From: an uncultured Micrococcales bacterium
GTDB lineage: Bacteria; Actinomycetota; Actinomycetes; S36-B12; UBA10799
Direction of reading: 5' to 3'
Assembly: GCA_937952095.1 (NCBI GenBank)
Contig: CALFYG010000113.1
Span: 1 to 9,990, forward strand
DNA length: 9,990 nt
Shown here: positions 1-6,558 of the stretch, piece after piece
Position numbering within the stretch: position 1 is the stretch's first letter
Layout of the letters: each line of letters starts with the position of its first letter
Made by a program: the position numbers and the translations under genes
The notes under the pieces: model-generated
What the model was told of the DNA's origin: nothing
Database searches by the model: none
What the model saw: the letters and a program-made list of their open reading frames with translations, nothing else

Positions 1-381
1 AGCACGAACAACAATGTTCTGATCACTGGCGGGCAGATCGTGTCCGACATCCCGACCCGGCTCGTCGTCAATGCCGCGGTCGAGACCTTCATCGGAAGTA
101 CAAACGGGGGACTCGGCCGGGCGTCGTGCGTCCTTCGCCTGTCGACCAACGGGGCAACGTCCGTGCAGATCGGAAATGGCAAGGAGGTGACGTTCGAGGA
201 GATCGTCCCCCAGGCCGCCAGATTCCGAAACATCGCCCTCGTTGCTACCACTGACGTCCCCGCCGGAAGCCACGACGTGTCGATCTCCTGCAGCCGTTTC
301 GACAGAAGCGACTTGTCGATCCAGGCGCCCATAACCGCGCGTGACATCGACCTCTCCGTACTGGCGCTGCGGCAATCCTGA
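1..381 (+). CDS. 3' end of a hypothetical beta-rich protein gene
   Basis: The reading frame is open from the first base of the window to a TGA at 379-381 and has no stop before it, so I read this as the C-terminal 126 residues of a longer protein. A GTG at 40 could serve as an internal start, but the sequence before it (STNNNVLITGGQ) reads as normal coding sequence and no ribosome binding site precedes it. The visible part is rich in alternating hydrophobic and Thr/Ser/Val residues, as in a beta-sandwich. It carries two cysteines (in RASCVL and SISCSR) that could form a disulphide, which would suit an exported protein, although the signal peptide region lies outside the window. No catalytic motif is visible and I do not recognise the family. 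It is separated from the next operon by 174 nt containing a hairpin, so it is probably an independent transcription unit. Confidence 0.6.
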   Translation, partial: STNNNVLITGGQIVSDIPTRLVVNAAVETFIGSTNGGLGRASCVLRLSTNGATSVQIGNGKEVTFEEIVPQAARFRNIALVATTDVPAGSHDVSISCSRFDRSDLSIQAPITARDIDLSVLALRQS

Positions 382-440
382 GGTGCCCGCCCGCTGTCGA
401 ATACCGCTGGCAGGCGACGTGGTTCATTCAGGCCGCGGCT

Positions 441-477
441 CAGGGTGACGCGGGTGCATGAGGCGAGCGTCACCCTG
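441..477 (+). terminator. Perfect 11-bp inverted repeat, possible terminator
   Basis: The arms at 441-451 (CAGGGTGACGC) and 467-477 (GCGTCACCCTG) are perfectly complementary, with a 15-nt loop between them. The hairpin lies 60 nt after the stop of the upstream gene and 79 nt before the start of the CHAT operon. The GC-rich stem suits a transcription terminator, but only a short CTTT follows (481-484), so the U-tract is weak. High-GC actinobacteria often have terminators with poor U-tracts. It could instead be a protein-binding site or an RNA element in the leader of the following operon. Confidence 0.5.
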
Positions 478-542
478 CCGCTTTGGCACCGCTGAAGGCA
501 TAGCCAGGCGATTCGCGCGTCGGTACAGTTGGGCATTCCCAC

Positions 543-548
543 AAGGAG
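543..548 (+). promoter_or_regulatory. Ribosome binding site deciding the start of the first CHAT gene
   Basis: AAGGAG lies 7 nt before the ATG at 556. The frame extends upstream to a TTG at 529, but that codon would place this Shine-Dalgarno sequence inside the coding region and has none of its own, so the ATG is the better start. Confidence 0.8.
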
Positions 549-555
549 TCCGCGG

Positions 556-2625
556 ATGGAAGCCGAACATGCCCTGCTAGTCCTCGCCGACTGGCCGGTC
601 GCGGCGGTCCGTGGTGCGGTCGCAGACCTGCCGGAGCGGGCGATGGTGGTCATCCGCGAGAACGGGCCGACTGGTGAGCGGCACTGGGCGATCGACGCCG
701 GGAGCGTGCAACTGGTCACCGATGGCGCTGACCCCGACCTGCCGCTCACCGCTGTGATGGATCTCGACGTGCTGCCCGAGAGTCCCACCGTCGACATCGG
801 CGACCTCGATGCGGCTCCCCGTCCCGGGGACGTCCTCGTGCGCGGCAGTGAGGTCTTGGGGGTCGTGCGTGCCACCGGCGGAGACCGCAGCGCAGAACCC
901 GCGATGGCCGATCCCGGGCCGAGTTTCACCGCCGAGGCCGAACCCCCCGGACCCGAGATGGCCGAAGCAGAACCCCCCGGACCCGAGACCGCAGGCGCAG
1001 AACCCCCCGGACTCGAGACCACGTCCCGCTTCCGCGCCTTCCCCGCGCTCGATGCCCCCGACGAGGTACGCGAAGGCGACCGCTTCACACTGGTCGCCCG
1101 GTTCACGGCGCAAGCACCGAGCACCGACCCGGCGGCCACGCCGGTGATCGTCGCCTCGGCCCCGTCCCAGGTGACCTTCGTCGTGCAGGTCGGTGGATTC
1201 GGCTTCACCTTCCCGGACGGCATCCGGCGCGAACTCACTGTTGCGCGCGACACCCCGGAGGGGCCGACCGTCGAGTTCGCCGTCGTCGCCGGCGACGTCA
1301 AGGCCCTCGCGACGCGCACCCTGGAGGTGTCCTTCGAGTACGCGGGCGAGCTGTGCGGGATCGCATGGCGCGACGTGCGGGTCCTCGCCGTGGACGCCGA
1401 GCCCGCCTCTGATGCGCCGGTGGCGGCATCGGGTGGCACCGGGGTGCAGTTGGGAGTGGACACCGCGCCCAGCCTCACCGTCGCCATCCGCAGCGAGCCC
1501 GGCGCGGCGCAACTCGAGTGGCTGTTCCATCCCCGCGAGGACATCGAGCGGCCGTCGCAGCGGGTCATGACCACCCTGGAGGCACCCTCGGCCGAAGCGT
1601 TCGCGGTGCAACTGATGGCGCAACTGCCCGCGGCCAAGGACTCCGTGTCGCTCCCGCTGACCGTGCGCGGGATGGGAAAGCTGGTCAACCGCGTGATCCC
1701 CGACGAGTTCTGGGCGATGGTCGAGGCGACCTGGAAAGCCACACCCTCTGGCGACCGTCCGTCGCTGCTGCTGACCACCAGCGAACCGTTCGTGCCGTGG
1801 GAACTGGCCTGGGTCGACGACGAGGTGGTCGACCCCGCACTCTTTCCACCGGGGGTCACCGAAGGACCGCTGGGCAGCCTCTGGCGGGTGGGCCGCTGGG
1901 TGCCGCCGGTGCGGCGGCGCCGAGGCCCGGATCGACCAGCGGTGCCGCCGGCGGCGCGGGTTGAAGCCGACGCGGTGGCGGTTGTCATCGGCGACTACGC
2001 GGCCGACACCAAGATCCGCAATCTGCCCCACGCGATCGAAGAGGGCAAGGCCATCGCGCTGCGCTATCAGGCTCTCCCGCTGACGGTCAGCGAGGGCGAC
2101 GTGGACCGGCTCATGAATGGTGCCCTCGAGCGCGACGGTGCCGCCTACGCGCCGACGGTAGTGCACTTCGCCAGCCATGGTCAGGTCAGCACCCAACAAC
2201 AGCAATACACCGGGATCCTGCTGGCCGGCGGGCGCCGCCTGGACCTCCTCACGGTCGAGGGCAGCCGACTCGGTGAAGCCAGCGCACCCTTCGTCTTCCT
2301 CAACGCCTGTCAGGTCGGAACCGCCAGCACCGTGCTGTCCACATACGGCGGCCTGGCTGGCGCCTTCCTGGGCACCGGATGCCGCGGGTTCCTCGCACCG
2401 CTGTGGAACGTCGACGACGAAGTGGCCAAGTCGATCGCACTGGACTTCTACCAGCGAACCCTGGGCGATGGGGTGACCGTCGGCGAGGCGGTGCGGCAGA
2501 TCCGGGCCGGCTTCGGCGCCGGCGAGGCGGGCACGGCCACTCCCCTGGCATACGTCTTCTACGGCCATCCGGATCTGCACCTGAGCAGGGGTCCGGCACA
2601 ACCCGACCCTGGAGGTGGTCCCTGA
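556..2625 (+). CDS. CHAT-domain (caspase-like) protease, multidomain
   Basis: Predicted 689-residue cytosolic cysteine peptidase with a C-terminal CHAT domain. Residues 1-~120 form a compact alpha/beta module with features such as VVIRENG and a closing DVLVRGSEVLGVV; this faintly resembles a CBS-like sensor, with low certainty. Residues 126-155 are three tandem decapeptides rich in Glu and Pro. Residues ~159-278 look like a beta-sandwich, and a linker containing SLTVAIRSEPG follows. The CHAT domain spans ~400-680. It shows the entry motif VPWEL (413-417), the catalytic histidine motif HFASHG (His541), the catalytic cysteine motif LNACQVG (Cys585), the FLAPLWNVDD strand and a terminal FYGHPDLHL. 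Both catalytic residues are present, so it should be active. CHAT proteins are clan CD peptidases related to caspase and separase, used in bacterial signalling and abortive-type immunity. It is the first gene of the operon and its stop overlaps the hydrolase start. No signal peptide or membrane segment is visible. The domain call is strong; substrate and trigger are unknown. Confidence 0.88.
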   Translation: MEAEHALLVLADWPVAAVRGAVADLPERAMVVIRENGPTGERHWAIDAGSVQLVTDGADPDLPLTAVMDLDVLPESPTVDIGDLDAAPRPGDVLVRGSEVLGVVRATGGDRSAEPAMADPGPSFTAEAEPPGPEMAEAEPPGPETAGAEPPGLETTSRFRAFPALDAPDEVREGDRFTLVARFTAQAPSTDPAATPVIVASAPSQVTFVVQVGGFGFTFPDGIRRELTVARDTPEGPTVEFAVVAGDVKALATRTLEVSFEYAGELCGIAWRDVRVLAVDAEPASDAPVAASGGTGVQLGVDTAPSLTVAIRSEPGAAQLEWLFHPREDIERPSQRVMTTLEAPSAEAFAVQLMAQLPAAKDSVSLPLTVRGMGKLVNRVIPDEFWAMVEATWKATPSGDRPSLLLTTSEPFVPWELAWVDDEVVDPALFPPGVTEGPLGSLWRVGRWVPPVRRRRGPDRPAVPPAARVEADAVAVVIGDYAADTKIRNLPHAIEEGKAIALRYQALPLTVSEGDVDRLMNGALERDGAAYAPTVVHFASHGQVSTQQQQYTGILLAGGRRLDLLTVEGSRLGEASAPFVFLNACQVGTASTVLSTYGGLAGAFLGTGCRGFLAPLWNVDDEVAKSIALDFYQRTLGDGVTVGEAVRQIRAGFGAGEAGTATPLAYVFYGHPDLHLSRGPAQPDPGGGP
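931..1020 (+). repeat. Three tandem 30-bp in-frame repeats encoding a Pro/Glu decapeptide
   Basis: The units at 931-960, 961-990 and 991-1020 each encode a version of A-E-A-E-P-P-G-P-E-T (residues 126-155 of the first CHAT protein). The central AACCCCCCGGAC block (941-952) recurs as AACCCCCCGGAC (971-982) and AACCCCCCGGAC (1001-1012). The third unit differs in giving G at position 2 and L in place of the second P. The repeat is acidic, proline-rich and probably unfolded, separating the N-terminal module from the beta-sandwich. Unit length and identity suit slippage or unequal recombination, so copy number may vary between strains. Confidence 0.9.
2611..2615 (+). promoter_or_regulatory. Ribosome binding site of the hydrolase gene, inside the CHAT gene
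   Basis: GGAGG lies 9 nt before the ATG at 2625, within the last codons of the first CHAT gene. It fixes the hydrolase start at 2625 even though the same frame is open far upstream. The TGATG overlap (TGA 2623-2625, ATG 2625-2627) suggests translational coupling. Confidence 0.8.
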
Positions 2626-4112
2626 TGGCAGATCTGGACGGCAGCGGTATCCCGGTCGACCTGGGCGCAGGCGTCACACTGGTGGCTCCCGGTCTGCTCG
2701 GCAGCGCTGAACGCGCCCCGGAGATGCTGGGAGGCAGGGCCGACGAGGAACCACCCGCGACACCGGCACTGAGCGACGCCCTGGCCGCTGCCGGGCTGCA
2801 GCAGGTGCACGGCGTGCAGATCGACGCCGTCGAGGTACCCGCGACCGGAGTGGACGTGCGGGGACCGCACGACGAGGGTCTGCTGCTGCTGCAGGTCCCG
2901 GACCTCGGGCCCGAGTCGCCGCAGGTGCTGCTGCAGGTCGACGAGGCCGGCGTGGCCACCTGGCACTTCCCCCAAGGTGACGCGACCGCGCCCGGCACCC
3001 TCGAATTCAGCGTGCGGCGGGAAGTCGCCACCGCACCGATCGAGGGGGCCGCGGACTCCGACGACCGAGGACTGGCCGCCGCGATCGGACGCAAACTGAT
3101 GTCGGTGCTGGTGTTCCCGGCCGTCGAACGGGGCGTGGGCCTGCTGGCACGGGTCCTGGCCGCCAAGTACGAGAAGACCTCACGGCCCTATCGCCTGCGC
3201 ACGTTCGCGCCGGGCGAGACCCGCACAGCAGGGGCGGGGAACCTGGCAGACCGCGGCTGGGACGGCATCGACGGTCGCGCGCTTCTGTTCGTCCACGGCA
3301 CCTTCGCGACCAGCCACGGAACGTTCTCCGGACTGCCCGACGACCTCATCGGTCATCTGTGGCACGCCTACGACGGCCGGGTCCTCGCCTTCGACCACCC
3401 GAGCCTGTCAGTGACCCCGCAGGACAACGCCGCACACCTTCTGTCGCTGATCCCGCCGGATCGACGCCTCGAGGTGGACATCGTCTCGCACAGTCGCGGG
3501 GGCCTGGTGGCGCGCGCGATCGCGGACGTGGCGGCGGCCGCCGACTCGCCGCTGAGCGTGCGCAGCACCGTGTTCGTGGCCGCTCCCAACACCGGCACCC
3601 CGCTGGCCGACGATGCCCACATCAAGGCCTTCATCGACCGGATGACCACGATGCTCAACCTGGTCCCGGACGGGCCGCTGTCGCTGCCGGCCGACATCCT
3701 CAGCGGGGTCCTGGACGTGGTCAAGATCCTGGCGGTGGGAGCAGTCGAAGGCCTTCCGGGGCTGCGTGCCATGGACCCGACCGATCCGGGCCTGAAGACG
3801 CTCGGCAGCGCCGGCAGTCCGGATATCGCGCGCTACGCCATCGACGTGGAGTTCGAGCCCACGGGCAGCCTGCTGTCGCTGGTGAGGGTCAAGGACGCCG
3901 CGGTGGACCTGGTCTTCGGGCAGCGCGCCAACGACATGGTGGTACCCACCGACGGCGCTGCCGGTGCGGCGGGAGTACCCGGGTTCCCCGTGCCCGCCGA
4001 GCGCAGGCTTGCGTTCGGACGGACTCCCGATGTGTGGCACTGTTCCTTCTTCTCCCAACCGCCGACCGCCGAACGCCTGCGTCAGTGGTGTCACCCCGAC
4101 CAGCAAGGATGA
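2625..4112 (+). CDS. Alpha/beta hydrolase (lipase-like) of the CHAT operon
   Basis: Predicted 495-residue serine hydrolase. The C-terminal ~280 residues carry a full alpha/beta-hydrolase signature: the oxyanion strand LLFVHGTF (His224-Gly225-Thr226), the nucleophile elbow VSHSRGGLVAR (Ser290), an acid candidate in NDMVVPTDG (Asp437) and a terminal histidine in DVWHCSFF (His472). GHSxG-like elbows followed by a Gly-rich helix and a late Asp-His pair are typical of lipases and esterases, so an ester or acyl-lipid substrate is likely but unproven. The first ~210 residues are not part of the hydrolase core. They contain an Ala/Leu-rich start, a beta-rich stretch (~90-135) and a hydrophobic amphipathic segment around 150-175 (KLMSVLVFPAVERG) that might touch membrane. 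No signal peptide is seen. The gene overlaps the upstream CHAT stop by 1 nt and ends 2 nt before the next start. In this setting it may be the effector of the module or a substrate activated by CHAT cleavage. The fold call is firm; the role is inference. Confidence 0.85.
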   Translation: MADLDGSGIPVDLGAGVTLVAPGLLGSAERAPEMLGGRADEEPPATPALSDALAAAGLQQVHGVQIDAVEVPATGVDVRGPHDEGLLLLQVPDLGPESPQVLLQVDEAGVATWHFPQGDATAPGTLEFSVRREVATAPIEGAADSDDRGLAAAIGRKLMSVLVFPAVERGVGLLARVLAAKYEKTSRPYRLRTFAPGETRTAGAGNLADRGWDGIDGRALLFVHGTFATSHGTFSGLPDDLIGHLWHAYDGRVLAFDHPSLSVTPQDNAAHLLSLIPPDRRLEVDIVSHSRGGLVARAIADVAAAADSPLSVRSTVFVAAPNTGTPLADDAHIKAFIDRMTTMLNLVPDGPLSLPADILSGVLDVVKILAVGAVEGLPGLRAMDPTDPGLKTLGSAGSPDIARYAIDVEFEPTGSLLSLVRVKDAAVDLVFGQRANDMVVPTDGAAGAAGVPGFPVPAERRLAFGRTPDVWHCSFFSQPPTAERLRQWCHPDQQG

Positions 4113-4114
4113 CC

Positions 4115-4834
4115 ATGGATCTCATGCCGCTGTACCAAGCCACCGCCAAGGGCGAGCTCGATGAGGCGCTCGCGGCCCAGCCCGATCTGATCCGGGACGA
4201 GGTCGCCGATCAAGCCCATGCGGACTTCATCGGTGCCAACGAGGCGGGCCGGACGGACATCGCCTACGTCGCGGCGACGACCGCAGCATTCATCCGGCTG
4301 AATCTGGGGCAGCGCGATCGCGCGCTCTCGGTCCGGCTGGATGCGGCGCAGGCTCTGTTCATGCTCTCCGAAGATCCGCCGGCCTACGATGCGGCCCGCG
4401 GCGAGGCACTTCAGGTCGGCGCCCTGGCCCTGGAGATCGGGGACGTGGGCCTGATCCTGCGCAGCTGGGTGCTGGCCTCCGACTGCGCCTGGTTCGCATG
4501 CGAGACCAGCGACAACGACGAGGCCCGGCTGATCCAGTCCCTGCGGGACTGCGCAGACTCCCTCGACTGGGCGGGGCGGCTGCCCGACGCGGGCGCGCAG
4601 CAGGGCTGGCTGGAGAGGCTGGCCTCGCTGGTCGCGGCGGTGGCCGGCGCGGGGATGGGCAAGGTCTGGTCCCAGGAGTGGCTGCTCGAGGCAGACGCCC
4701 TGCTGCGCAGGCTGGCCGCCGGCTCGGACCACCTGCCGATCGACCTGGGGTTCGACACCACCGGTGGTCCGACCAAGACCGCCGAGGTCTCCGCGATGCT
4801 CTCGGAACTGGAGTCCCGCTACGGTGCCCACTGA
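4115..4834 (+). CDS. All-helical TPR-like protein of the CHAT operon
   Basis: Predicted 239-residue soluble protein, almost wholly helical and rich in Ala and Leu, with pairs of helices that look like degenerate TPR hairpins (for example ADFIGANEAGRTDIAYVAAT followed by FIRLNLGQRDRALSVRLDAA, then GEALQVGALALEIGDVGLIL). No catalytic motif, signal peptide or membrane segment is visible. I chose ATG 4115 because AAGGA at 4105-4109 sits 5 nt before it. An in-frame ATG at 4109 would overlap that site, and ATG 4124 is 14 nt away from it. The gene follows the hydrolase stop by 2 nt and overlaps the next gene by 11 nt. TPR-CHAT proteins usually carry helical repeats upstream of the peptidase in one chain. 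Here much of that helical part may be supplied by this separate protein, so a scaffold or sensor partner of the second CHAT protein is the likeliest role. The family was not recognised. Confidence 0.75.
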   Translation: MDLMPLYQATAKGELDEALAAQPDLIRDEVADQAHADFIGANEAGRTDIAYVAATTAAFIRLNLGQRDRALSVRLDAAQALFMLSEDPPAYDAARGEALQVGALALEIGDVGLILRSWVLASDCAWFACETSDNDEARLIQSLRDCADSLDWAGRLPDAGAQQGWLERLASLVAAVAGAGMGKVWSQEWLLEADALLRRLAAGSDHLPIDLGFDTTGGPTKTAEVSAMLSELESRYGAH

Positions 4835-6545
4835 CCGGACGCCGACGCGGGCCGAGCTCCGGTTGCGTTCGGCCATGTCGGCCGCGGCCGACGCCGGGGA
4901 CATGCAGGCGTGGCTGATCGCATCGACGTCACTGCAGGCGATCCTTGAGCGCCAGGAACCCGACGCGGCCGGTAGGGCTGATCTGCGGTCGCACATGCTG
5001 GGCGCCTGCGAGCAACTGCGCCTCGGGTGGCGCAGCCGGACCGGACGTCTGCTCGTTTCACAGAACAGCGACAGCGTCACCGGCCCGCTGCTGCGGGACC
5101 TGCTCGATGATCCCCATCCGGACCTCGCGGAGGTATTCCGGCTGACCGAGTCCGCCCGCGCCAGGGTCCTGCTGGACTCCCTGTCCGGGCATTTCCACGG
5201 GGACAGCGGCGATGCGGCCGAGGCGAAGACGGCCGAGCAGGTCCTCGCCTTCCCACCCGACCCGGACCCGAACCCGTTGCGTCGTGAGATGCGCCTGATC
5301 AGCGCGGTGCGCACGATCGACGACGACACCGCCGCCGCCCGTCAACAGGCACTGTCCACGGTGGAGTCGATGTATGCGTCCTCGGGAACTGGGGGTTTCC
5401 ACGGCGGGGCCGAGCCCACGGCACTGGCCCGCGTGCAAGCCGCCCTTGATCCCGACGAAGTGCTGGTGGAGTACGTGGTGCCCTACCACCCGCTGCACCC
5501 CGCTCTCGGCCTGGCCGCGCTGGTGGTCACCTCGCAGGGTGTCAGCCTGGTGCCGGACCTGCCGCTTCCGGCGGGCTTCACCTCGGGGTTCATCGGCAGC
5601 TACGCCATCGACGGCCGGGCGCCGGTGGATGCCAGTCCCATGGGCGACATGGTCACCAGCGCCCGGCAGGCCGTCCAGGGTCAGGATCCGGCGGCCGCGG
5701 TCGAGGCGGGACGGATGCTGTTCGACGTGCTCGTCCGGCCTGTGCTCGACGAGGGCTCTGCAGTGGGCAAGACCCGGTGGACGGTGGTGCCACACCGCCA
5801 GCTGCACCCGGTCCCGTGGATGGCATTGTTCGACGCCGCGGGGGACCCCTGGTTGGAGTCGGTGGCGGTCACGGTCAGCCCGAGTGCTTCGGTGTGGGCA
5901 CTGTTGGCCGCGCGCCCCCAGGCGGACCGGTCCGCGATCGCCCTGGGGGACCCGCTGCTGGGATACGCCGGCATGCCTGCACTGCCGCACGCCGCCGATG
6001 AGGTCGAACACCTGGGCACGGCATGGCGCGAGGCCGGCCTGCACGCCGATGTCGGAGTCGGGGCCAAAGCCACGCTGACCGCGCTGCGGGAAGACGGCCC
6101 CAGCGCGGGGGTCGTCCACCTTGCCACCCACGGGACGTTTCCCGACAGCGTGTCCGGCGAGGACCACCAACTCCTGCTGAGCATGTCGGCCGGCTCGAAC
6201 GGGCGGCTGCCCGCGGCGCTGTTGCGCACCCTTGATCTGCGTCGGGCCTGGTGCGTCACGTTGAGCGTGTGCAACGGGGGTCTCTACCGGATCGGTCCGG
6301 GCGACGAACCGCTGGGACTCGTCCCGGCCGCCATGGAGGCGGGGACGTCGACCGTGATCGCGGCACAGTGGGCCGTCAACGACGAGGCCGGCCGACGGCT
6401 CATGACCGAGGTCGTCGACCACCTGCCCGACAGTGACCCGGCTTCGGCTCTGCGGGAGGGTGCCCTGGCCATGATGCGCGCGGGGGCTGCGCCGCGCGAT
6501 TGGGCGGCCTTCGTGGGTGTGGGGTCGGGTCGCGGACCGCGGTGA
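4824..6545 (+). CDS. TPR-CHAT type caspase-like protease
   Basis: Predicted 573-residue cysteine peptidase. The N-terminal ~120 residues are helical and include the segment VFRLTESARARVLLDSLSG, which matches the helix that usually joins TPR repeats to CHAT in this family. The CHAT domain covers ~270-573. It shows the LHPVPWMALFDA strand (Pro331-Trp332), a PSASVWALL helix, the GDPLLGY...LPHAADEVEHL region, the catalytic histidine in HLATHG (His436), the catalytic cysteine in LSVCNGG (Cys483) and the closing GxxxVIAAQWAVND strand. Both catalytic residues are intact, so activity is expected. I chose GTG 4824, inside the end of the helical-protein gene, because GGAG at 4810-4813 lies 10 nt before it; the exact start is less certain than for its neighbours. 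It is the last gene of the operon and ends 13 nt from a convergent gene. It differs clearly from the first CHAT protein in the N-terminal part and motif context, so this looks like two specialised peptidases rather than a recent duplication. Confidence 0.87.
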   Translation: MPTDRTPTRAELRLRSAMSAAADAGDMQAWLIASTSLQAILERQEPDAAGRADLRSHMLGACEQLRLGWRSRTGRLLVSQNSDSVTGPLLRDLLDDPHPDLAEVFRLTESARARVLLDSLSGHFHGDSGDAAEAKTAEQVLAFPPDPDPNPLRREMRLISAVRTIDDDTAAARQQALSTVESMYASSGTGGFHGGAEPTALARVQAALDPDEVLVEYVVPYHPLHPALGLAALVVTSQGVSLVPDLPLPAGFTSGFIGSYAIDGRAPVDASPMGDMVTSARQAVQGQDPAAAVEAGRMLFDVLVRPVLDEGSAVGKTRWTVVPHRQLHPVPWMALFDAAGDPWLESVAVTVSPSASVWALLAARPQADRSAIALGDPLLGYAGMPALPHAADEVEHLGTAWREAGLHADVGVGAKATLTALREDGPSAGVVHLATHGTFPDSVSGEDHQLLLSMSAGSNGRLPAALLRTLDLRRAWCVTLSVCNGGLYRIGPGDEPLGLVPAAMEAGTSTVIAAQWAVNDEAGRRLMTEVVDHLPDSDPASALREGALAMMRAGAAPRDWAAFVGVGSGRGPR

Positions 6546-6558
6546 GACTGGCGGCGCG

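Noticed and set aside
529..555. TTG start extending the first CHAT protein by nine residues
   Set aside because: No ribosome binding site precedes TTG 529, and AAGGAG sits 7 nt before ATG 556.
931..1020. 30-bp repeat as a CRISPR-like array
   Set aside because: The units are directly adjacent without spacers and are in frame within a coding region, so this is a protein repeat.
577..2601. A 674-codon open frame on the minus strand opposite the first CHAT gene
   Set aside because: Its translation is rich in Arg, Gly and His with no recognisable domain, as expected for antisense of a high-GC gene. The plus strand carries clear CHAT motifs and a good ribosome binding site.
3359..4108. Upstream extension of the helical-protein gene in its frame
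   Set aside because: This part lies out of frame inside the hydrolase gene, and its translation is Arg/Gly/Pro-rich low-quality sequence; the hydrolase triad is in the other frame.
4091..5329. A 412-codon minus-strand open frame opposite the helical and second CHAT genes
   Set aside because: It has no domain signature, an Arg/Ser-rich composition, and spans the junction of two supported plus-strand genes.
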